A DNA stretch of 64,000 bases from Streptococcus sp. Marseille-P6264 (GTDB lineage: Bacteria > Bacillota > Bacilli > Lactobacillales > Streptococcaceae). The notes under the pieces were generated by a model that saw only the letters and a program-made list of their open reading frames with translations, was not told the origin of the DNA and ran no database searches. Below, one piece after another: positions 59,444 through 64,000 of this stretch; position 1 is the first letter of the stretch; the number at the start of each line of letters is the position of its first letter. The stretch spans positions 124,001 to 188,000 of the forward strand of contig NZ_CABPTO010000002.1 of the NCBI RefSeq assembly GCF_902460355.1, in the 5' to 3' direction. The position numbers were made by a program, and so were the translations under genes.

Positions 59444-59626
59444 ATGATGCGAATTCCTGAAGAAATCAGGAAGAAGCCAAAGAAAGAGGTCGCAGCTACG
59501 AGAGCTTGGCGTCCCTATCTTAGCAAAACAATGCGAGCTCAACCTCGAAAACAAAGATTTTTCTTAGATTTATCGTTTTCGGTCGGTATTCAGGCTCGCC
59601 TATCTTATGAAAGGAATCAGAGATGA
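59444..59626 (+). other. Doubtful 60-codon ORF between aspS and gatC
   Basis: Basic peptide (MMRIPEEIRKKPKKEVAAT...) whose TGA overlaps the gatC ATG (ATGA), as coupled genes do. But no ribosome binding site precedes it and it uses many rare arginine codons. The same stretch has a perfect inverted repeat TTCCTGA/TCAGGAA (about 59454-59472), so the region may instead be a structured gatC leader. Confidence 0.25.
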
Positions 59627-59925
59627 AGATTACTCAAGAAGAAGTAAGTCACGTTGCAAAACTGTCAAAACTGGCTTTCTCACCAGAAGAGACAGCTGAG
59701 TTTGCGACAACCTTGTCTAAAATTGTCGACATGGTCGAATTGCTCAATGAAGTAGATACGGAGGGTGTGCCTTTCACTTCCAATGTGGCAGCTAACATCA
59801 ACTATATGCGAGAAGATGTGGCTCAGCCAGGCTGGAACCGGGAAGAGCTTTTCCAAAATGTACCTGAAAAAGAGCGGGGCTACATCAAAGTGCCTGCCAT
59901 CCTAGATGACGGAGGAGATGCCTAA
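59623..59925 (+). CDS. gatC: Asp-tRNA(Asn)/Glu-tRNA(Gln) amidotransferase subunit C
   Basis: 100 residues ([20 protein letters not shown]), the small belt subunit that ties GatA to GatB. AAAGGAAT site. The last base of its stop TAA is the first base of the gatA ATG. Confidence 0.96.
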   Translation: MKITQEEVSHVAKLSKLAFSPEETAEFATTLSKIVDMVELLNEVDTEGVPFTSNVAANINYMREDVAQPGWNREELFQNVPEKERGYIKVPAILDDGGDA

Positions 59926-61391
59926 TGACTTTTAATCACAAGACCATTGAAGAGCTGCATGATTTGCTGGTCAAGAAAGAAATTTCTGCAGTAGAGTTAA
60001 CTCAGGCGACTTTGGCAGACATCAAAGAACGTGAAGCTGCCGTGGACAGTTTCATCACTATCAGTGAAGAGGAAGCATTGGCTCAGGCAGCGGCTCTGGA
60101 TGCCAAGGGCATTGATGCTGATAATCTTATGAGTGGAATTCCGCTGGCTGTTAAGGACAATATCTCAACCAAGGGAATTTTGACAACAGCTGCATCTAAA
60201 ATGCTCTACAACTACAAGCCAATTTTCAATGCGACCAGCGTAGAGAAGCTTTACGGTAAGGATATGATTATCGTTGGGAAGACCAACATGGACGAGTTTG
60301 CCATGGGTGGATCCAGCGAAAACTCTTATTTTAAGACGACTAAGAATGCTTGGGACAGCAGCAAGGTTCCTGGTGGATCATCTGGTGGATCAGCGACAGC
60401 GGTTGCCTCTGGTCAGGTTCGTCTGTCACTGGGTTCAGATACGGGTGGTTCTATTCGCCAGCCGGCTTCCTTTAACGGTGTAGTCGGCCTCAAGCCAACC
60501 TACGGGAGAGTTTCCCGTTTTGGTCTCATTGCTTTTGGTTCTTCCTTAGACCAGATTGGGCCTTTCTCTCAGACAGTTAAGGAAAATGCTCAGCTTCTAA
60601 ATGTTATTGCTGGTAATGATCCTAAGGACTCTACATCATCACAAGAGGCAGTGCCAGACTTTACTAGCAAGATTGGCCAAGACATCAAGGGGATGAAGAT
60701 TGCCCTACCTAAGGAATACATGGGTGAGGGAATTGACAGCAAGGTCAAGGAAACGATTTTGGCAGCAGCCAAGCACTTGGAAAGCCTAGGTGCGATTGTT
60801 GAAGAAGTCAGCCTGCCCCACAGCAAGTATGGTGTAGCTGTTTATTATATCATTGCTTCCTCTGAAGCTAGCTCCAACCTGCAGCGTTTTGATGGTATTC
60901 GCTATGGCTACCGCGCAGAAGGCATTGAAAATCTAGAAGATGTCTATGTCAAATCTCGCAGCGAAGGCTTTGGTGAAGAAGTGAAACGCCGCATCATGCT
61001 GGGGACTTTCAGTCTGTCATCTGGTTACTACGATGCCTACTTTAAGAAAGCTGGTCAGGTTCGGACCTTGATTATGCAGGATTTTGCTAATGTTTTTGAA
61101 AAATATGATTTGATTTTAGGTCCAACTGCACCAACTGTAGCGTATGACTTGGGCAGTCAAAACCAAGATCCGGTGGCTATGTATCTGGCTGACCTTTTGA
61201 CCATTCCAGTTAATCTGGCTGGTCTGCCTGGCATTTCAATCCCAGCTGGCTTTGCAGATGGTCTTCCTGTTGGCCTGCAGCTGATCGGTAACCACTTTGA
61301 TGAAGCGACCATCTATCAGGCAGCCGCAGCATTTGAAGCGACGACTGACTACCACAAACAGCAGCCAGTTATCTTTGGAGGTGAAAAATAA
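59925..61391 (+). CDS. gatA: Asp-tRNA(Asn)/Glu-tRNA(Gln) amidotransferase subunit A
   Basis: 488 residues, the amidase that frees ammonia from glutamine or asparagine. Amidase signature with the Ser-cisSer-Lys triad: Lys in LAVKDNI, and GGSSGGSA ... [12 protein letters not shown]. Coupled by one-base TAATG overlaps to gatC and gatB. Confidence 0.98.
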   Translation: MTFNHKTIEELHDLLVKKEISAVELTQATLADIKEREAAVDSFITISEEEALAQAAALDAKGIDADNLMSGIPLAVKDNISTKGILTTAASKMLYNYKPIFNATSVEKLYGKDMIIVGKTNMDEFAMGGSSENSYFKTTKNAWDSSKVPGGSSGGSATAVASGQVRLSLGSDTGGSIRQPASFNGVVGLKPTYGRVSRFGLIAFGSSLDQIGPFSQTVKENAQLLNVIAGNDPKDSTSSQEAVPDFTSKIGQDIKGMKIALPKEYMGEGIDSKVKETILAAAKHLESLGAIVEEVSLPHSKYGVAVYYIIASSEASSNLQRFDGIRYGYRAEGIENLEDVYVKSRSEGFGEEVKRRIMLGTFSLSSGYYDAYFKKAGQVRTLIMQDFANVFEKYDLILGPTAPTVAYDLGSQNQDPVAMYLADLLTIPVNLAGLPGISIPAGFADGLPVGLQLIGNHFDEATIYQAAAAFEATTDYHKQQPVIFGGEK

Positions 61392-62824
61392 TGAACTTTG
61401 AAACAGTTATCGGACTGGAAGTCCATGTTGAATTGAAGACCAATTCAAAAATTTTCTCACCGGCTCCAGCTCACTTCGGTGAAGATCCAAATGCCAACAC
61501 CAATATCATTGATTGGTCCTTCCCAGGTGTTCTGCCTGTTATGAATAAGGGGGTCATTGATTATGGTATCAAGGCTGCTCTAGCTTTGAACATGGATATT
61601 CACCAGAAGATGCACTTTGATCGCAAGAATTACTTCTATCCGGACAATCCAAAAGCTTATCAAATTTCTCAGTTTGATGAGCCGATTGGCTACAATGGCT
61701 GGATTGAGATTGAGCTAGAAGATGGCACGACCAAGAAAATCCGTATCGAGCGGGCCCACTTGGAAGAAGATGCCGGAAAGAATACCCATGGCAGCGATGG
61801 CTACTCTTATGTGGACCTCAACCGCCAAGGGGTACCGCTGATTGAGATTGTATCGGAAGCAGATATGCGCAGTCCAGAAGAAGCTTATGCCTATCTGACT
61901 GCCCTCAAGGAAATCATCCAGTACACGGGCATTTCTGATGTCAAGATGGAAGAGGGTTCCATGCGGGTCGACGCCAATATTTCCATCCGTCCTTACGGCC
62001 AGAAAGAGTTTGGTACCAAGACTGAGCTGAAAAACCTTAACTCTTTCAACTTTGTCCGTAAGGGTCTGGCATTTGAGGAAAAACGCCAAGCAGAAATCCT
62101 ACGTAGTGGCGGTCAAATCCGTCAGGAAACCCGTCGTTATGATGAAGCGACTGGCGAAACTCTGCTCATGCGGGTGAAGGAAGGTTCGGCTGACTATCGT
62201 TACTTCCCAGAGCCTGATCTGCCTATCTTTGAGATCGAAGATGCTTGGATTGAGCAAGTGCGCAGTAGCCTGCCAGCCTTTCCAAAAGAGCGCCGTGCCA
62301 AGTATGTGGGCGACTACGGTCTGTCTGACTACGATGCCAAGCAGCTGACAGCTACGAAGGCTGTGTCAGATTTCTTTGAAGCAGCTGTTGCGGCAGGTGG
62401 CGATGCTAAATCTGTCTCTAACTGGCTCCAAGGAGAAGTAGCTCAATACCTCAATGCCGAAAGCAAGACCATCTCTGAGATTGAGTTGACACCTGAGAAC
62501 CTGACTGAGATGATTGCCCTGATTGCAGATGGCACGATTTCTTCTAAGATTGCTAAGAAGGTCTTTGTCCATCTGGCCAAAAATGGCGGTTCTGCAAAGG
62601 AATATGTACAAAAAACAGGCCTGATTCAAATCTCAGACCCTGCTCAACTTCTTCCTATTATCCAGCAAGTCTTTGCGGATAATGAAAAAGCCATCAATGA
62701 CTATAAGGGCGGCAACAAGAATGCGGCCAAGTCCTTGATCGGTCAATTGATGAAGGCTACCAAGGGTCAAGCCAACCCACAAGTAGCACAAAAATTGCTC
62801 AATGAAGAGTTGGAAAAACTTTAG
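61391..62824 (+). CDS. gatB: Asp-tRNA(Asn)/Glu-tRNA(Gln) amidotransferase subunit B
   Basis: 477 residues, activates the misacylated aminoacyl-tRNA with ATP and transamidates it. N-terminal kinase domain ([33 protein letters not shown]) and C-terminal YqeY-like tail that grips the tRNA. In this operon it can serve both the Gln and the Asn indirect pathways. Confidence 0.98.
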   Translation: MNFETVIGLEVHVELKTNSKIFSPAPAHFGEDPNANTNIIDWSFPGVLPVMNKGVIDYGIKAALALNMDIHQKMHFDRKNYFYPDNPKAYQISQFDEPIGYNGWIEIELEDGTTKKIRIERAHLEEDAGKNTHGSDGYSYVDLNRQGVPLIEIVSEADMRSPEEAYAYLTALKEIIQYTGISDVKMEEGSMRVDANISIRPYGQKEFGTKTELKNLNSFNFVRKGLAFEEKRQAEILRSGGQIRQETRRYDEATGETLLMRVKEGSADYRYFPEPDLPIFEIEDAWIEQVRSSLPAFPKERRAKYVGDYGLSDYDAKQLTATKAVSDFFEAAVAAGGDAKSVSNWLQGEVAQYLNAESKTISEIELTPENLTEMIALIADGTISSKIAKKVFVHLAKNGGSAKEYVQKTGLIQISDPAQLLPIIQQVFADNEKAINDYKGGNKNAAKSLIGQLMKATKGQANPQVAQKLLNEELEKL

Positions 62825-62834
62825 AAATAAGTGG

Positions 62835-62859
62835 AAAACCAGTCGTGAGGCTGGTTTTT
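62835..62859 (+). terminator. gatB terminator
   Basis: AAAACCAGtC/GgCTGGTTTTT with a 4-base loop. Confidence 0.85.
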
Positions 62860-62882
62860 ACCTTTTATTTGAATGGAACTTA

Positions 62883-62891
62883 TGGTAAAAT
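62883..62891 (+). promoter_or_regulatory. Promoter of the tandem membrane-protein genes
   Basis: TGG followed by TAAAAT (62886-62891), 24 bases before the ATG. Confidence 0.45.
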
Positions 62892-62914
62892 AGGTAAAAA
62901 ATAAAGGAGTCCTT

Positions 62915-63271
62915 ATGTCAGAAATTAAAGTAAAACGTGGAACAGGTTTTGTAGGGATTATTGGGAATTTTCCAATTTTAATCAATGGTCAAAAGGTTGG
63001 TACAATCCAGAATGGTGACGAGGCTGTCTTTCCTATTGAGGGAGAAGAAGCTGTTGTTCGTGTAGGAGCTGCTCCTATGAGAACCAAGCCAGTGACAGTT
63101 AAAGCAGGGCAAACCTTGTTGGTTGAAACGAATTTTACGAATTTTTCTAGTTGTCTAGGACTTTTGTTGCTCGGCCTGTTCTTTGGTGGCCTAGTGCGTG
63201 CAATTTTATTGCTTCTTGCTATGGCTTTAATGTTTCTTCTGCCTTTTTACTCAGCTAGGATTGAAGAATAA
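62915..63271 (+). CDS. Small membrane protein, first of a tandem pair
   Basis: 118 residues: a soluble beta-type N-terminal half (KVKRGTGFVGIIGNFPILINGQKVGTIQNGDE) and a hydrophobic C-terminus with two likely membrane helices (about 79-111). Unknown family; the N-terminal half looks like a small carbohydrate- or lipid-interacting beta fold. The ATG follows AAAGGAG. The next gene is a diverged copy. Confidence 0.75.
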   Translation: MSEIKVKRGTGFVGIIGNFPILINGQKVGTIQNGDEAVFPIEGEEAVVRVGAAPMRTKPVTVKAGQTLLVETNFTNFSSCLGLLLLGLFFGGLVRAILLLLAMALMFLLPFYSARIEE

Positions 63272-63319
63272 ACTTAGAAGTTTTGGTTGATAGGCTGGAT
63301 TGAAATAAGGGAGTTTTTG

Positions 63320-63612
63320 ATGTCAAAATTTACAATTACGCGTTCTACGGGTATGGTTGGAATAGCTCAAAATATTGCAGTATATCTAAATGGCGAACTT
63401 GTGGATAAACTTACGAATGATGAAAGTAAAACGCTGACTTTTGAGGGAGACAGTGTTAAACTACAGGTTGGACAAAGTTTTATGAAATCGCATAAGATTC
63501 AGGTAAAAGATGGCAGAAGGTACTTGTCACAGCTTCTGGAATGCGAGCTATGCTAGGAGTTGTTGGCTTGATCTTAGGCTTGCCTTATTTACTTCTTGAG
63601 ATAGAAGCTTAG
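63320..63612 (+). pseudogene. Frameshifted paralogue of the preceding small membrane protein
   Basis: The first frame gives MSKFTITRSTGMVGIAQNIAVYLNGELVDKL and runs to VKDG, aligning with the upstream gene, then goes off into RRYLSQLLECELC and stops at 63556. The shifted frame picks up as QKVLVTASGMRAMLGVVGLILGLPYLLLEIEA, a membrane segment, ending with TAG at 63610-63612. Restoring one base near 63514 would give VKDGQKVLVTAS, which matches VKAGQTLLVETN of the paralogue. So the membrane anchor is lost unless the ribosome shifts frame. Confidence 0.75.
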
Positions 63613-63637
63613 CCGTCTTTGAGCTGTGTCGAATCAT

Positions 63638-63817
63638 AAAGAGGCTGGGACAAAAGTCCTAGCCTCTCAATTGTCTTTGGATTGTCGAGCAAGACGCAGT
63701 GGTTGAGTGGGCTCTACTACGCTGATTTCATCAGCTTTTACAGCCCTACTCAACTGTGCGGAGGTGGGACGACGAAATCGAATTCTAATGAATTACCGAT
63801 TTCTGTCCCACACTCTT
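63638..63817 (-). repeat. Three-hairpin intergenic repeat, copy E (complete, inverted)
   Basis: Reverse complement of copies B/C with all three hairpins; the left end has a 2-base insertion (GAGTGTGGGAC). It lies between the frameshifted gene and the EamA gene, both on the plus strand, so here the element faces against transcription. Confidence 0.9.
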
Positions 63818-63829
63818 CTTTATGGTTTA

Positions 63830-63838
63830 TGTTATAAT
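63830..63838 (+). promoter_or_regulatory. Promoter of the EamA-family gene (extended -10)
   Basis: TGT followed by TATAAT (63833-63838), 28 bases before the ATG. Confidence 0.6.
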
Positions 63839-63866
63839 GATCGAAGCTAAAAGAAAGAGGTTGGGG

Positions 63867-64000
63867 ATGTCAAAAGTTTTAAGGGGGACCCTTTATACCT
63901 TGGCTGCGGGGATTGCTTGGGGCTTATCGGGAACAAGTGGTCAATATCTGATGGAGCATGGTTTTTCGGCACTGAGCTTGACCAATGTGCGCTTGTTGCT
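63867..64000 (+). CDS. EamA/DMT family transporter (partial, runs off the window)
   Basis: The first 44 residues: MSKVLRGTLYTLAAGIAWG, then LSGTSGQYLMEHGFSALSLT and NVRLL. This is the opening helix pair of an EamA (drug/metabolite transporter) protein. A purine-rich AGAGG site is upstream. Substrate unknown; the gene is cut by the window end. Confidence 0.8.
   Translation, partial: MSKVLRGTLYTLAAGIAWGLSGTSGQYLMEHGFSALSLTNVRLL

Overview
This window is a chromosomal segment of a Streptococcus, most likely of the sanguinis/gordonii/mitis neighbourhood. The genus call rests on many gene products that read as streptococcal orthologues (CodY, PurR, GlnR, CppA, PepX, the mevalonate-pathway enzymes, RnmV, KhpB), on low G+C, on frequent extended -10 promoters (TGnTATAAT) and on several TTG/GTG starts. 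The species is a guess. I see no prophage, insertion sequence, CRISPR array or conjugative element.

Layout. 1-4.7 kb: Ser-rich lipoprotein, then rnpA-yidC-khpB, an unknown gene and rpmH, with copies of a structured intergenic repeat. 4.7-6.8 kb (minus): a membrane protein/XRE regulator/DUF2975 operon. 7.0-11.9 kb: tatD-rnmV-rsmA, interrupted by three accessory-looking genes (a short-chain dehydrogenase, a protein with an SseB-like C-terminus and a small unknown). 12.0 kb: tRNA-Leu(CAG). 12.2-18.2 kb: rsgA-rpe-thiN-rmuC-yhaM, then purR and a membrane-anchored protein. 18.3-24.4 kb: rpsL-rpsG, fusA, gap, pgk. 24.6-26.9 kb: ArAE-type membrane protein, glnR-glnA. 27-37 kb: purC-L-F-M-N-[SUFU gene]-purH. 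37-43.2 kb: ybaB, a lipoprotein, pepX divergent from gla, cppA and a serine hydrolase. 43.4-47.2 kb: mevalonate operon mvk-mvaD-mvaK2-fni. 47.3-49.1 kb: rpsF-ssb-rpsR and a GNAT gene. 49.2-53.8 kb: DUF1129 and corA, divergent from uvrA. 53.9-57.4 kb: usp, alaA, codY-pncA. 57.4-62.8 kb: a T-box riboswitch, an AspRS of apparently non-discriminating type, and gatCAB. 62.9-64 kb: two tandem paralogous small membrane-protein genes (the second frameshifted) and the start of an EamA-family transporter.

Most of it is housekeeping: translation, central glycolysis, nitrogen control, purine and isoprenoid precursor synthesis. Regulators sit beside or near their targets: PurR with candidate PurBoxes upstream of purR and purC, GlnR with a perfect operator match before glnR-glnA, and CodY with a near-consensus CodY box overlapping its own -35.

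The most interesting items are: (1) the T-box in front of aspS-gatCAB, whose specifier loop carries overlapping GAA and AAC codons and which precedes an AspRS with a His at the tRNA-discrimination position, suggesting a tRNA-dependent Asn (and perhaps Glu/Gln) sensing transamidation operon; (2) a roughly 180-bp three-hairpin intergenic repeat present five times here, one copy lacking hairpin 1 and carrying hairpin 3 in the opposite sense, and two copies supplying the stop codon of the preceding gene; (3) accessory genes (SUFU family, SseB-like protein) inserted into otherwise conserved housekeeping operons; (4) a one-base frameshift in a tandem membrane-protein paralogue.
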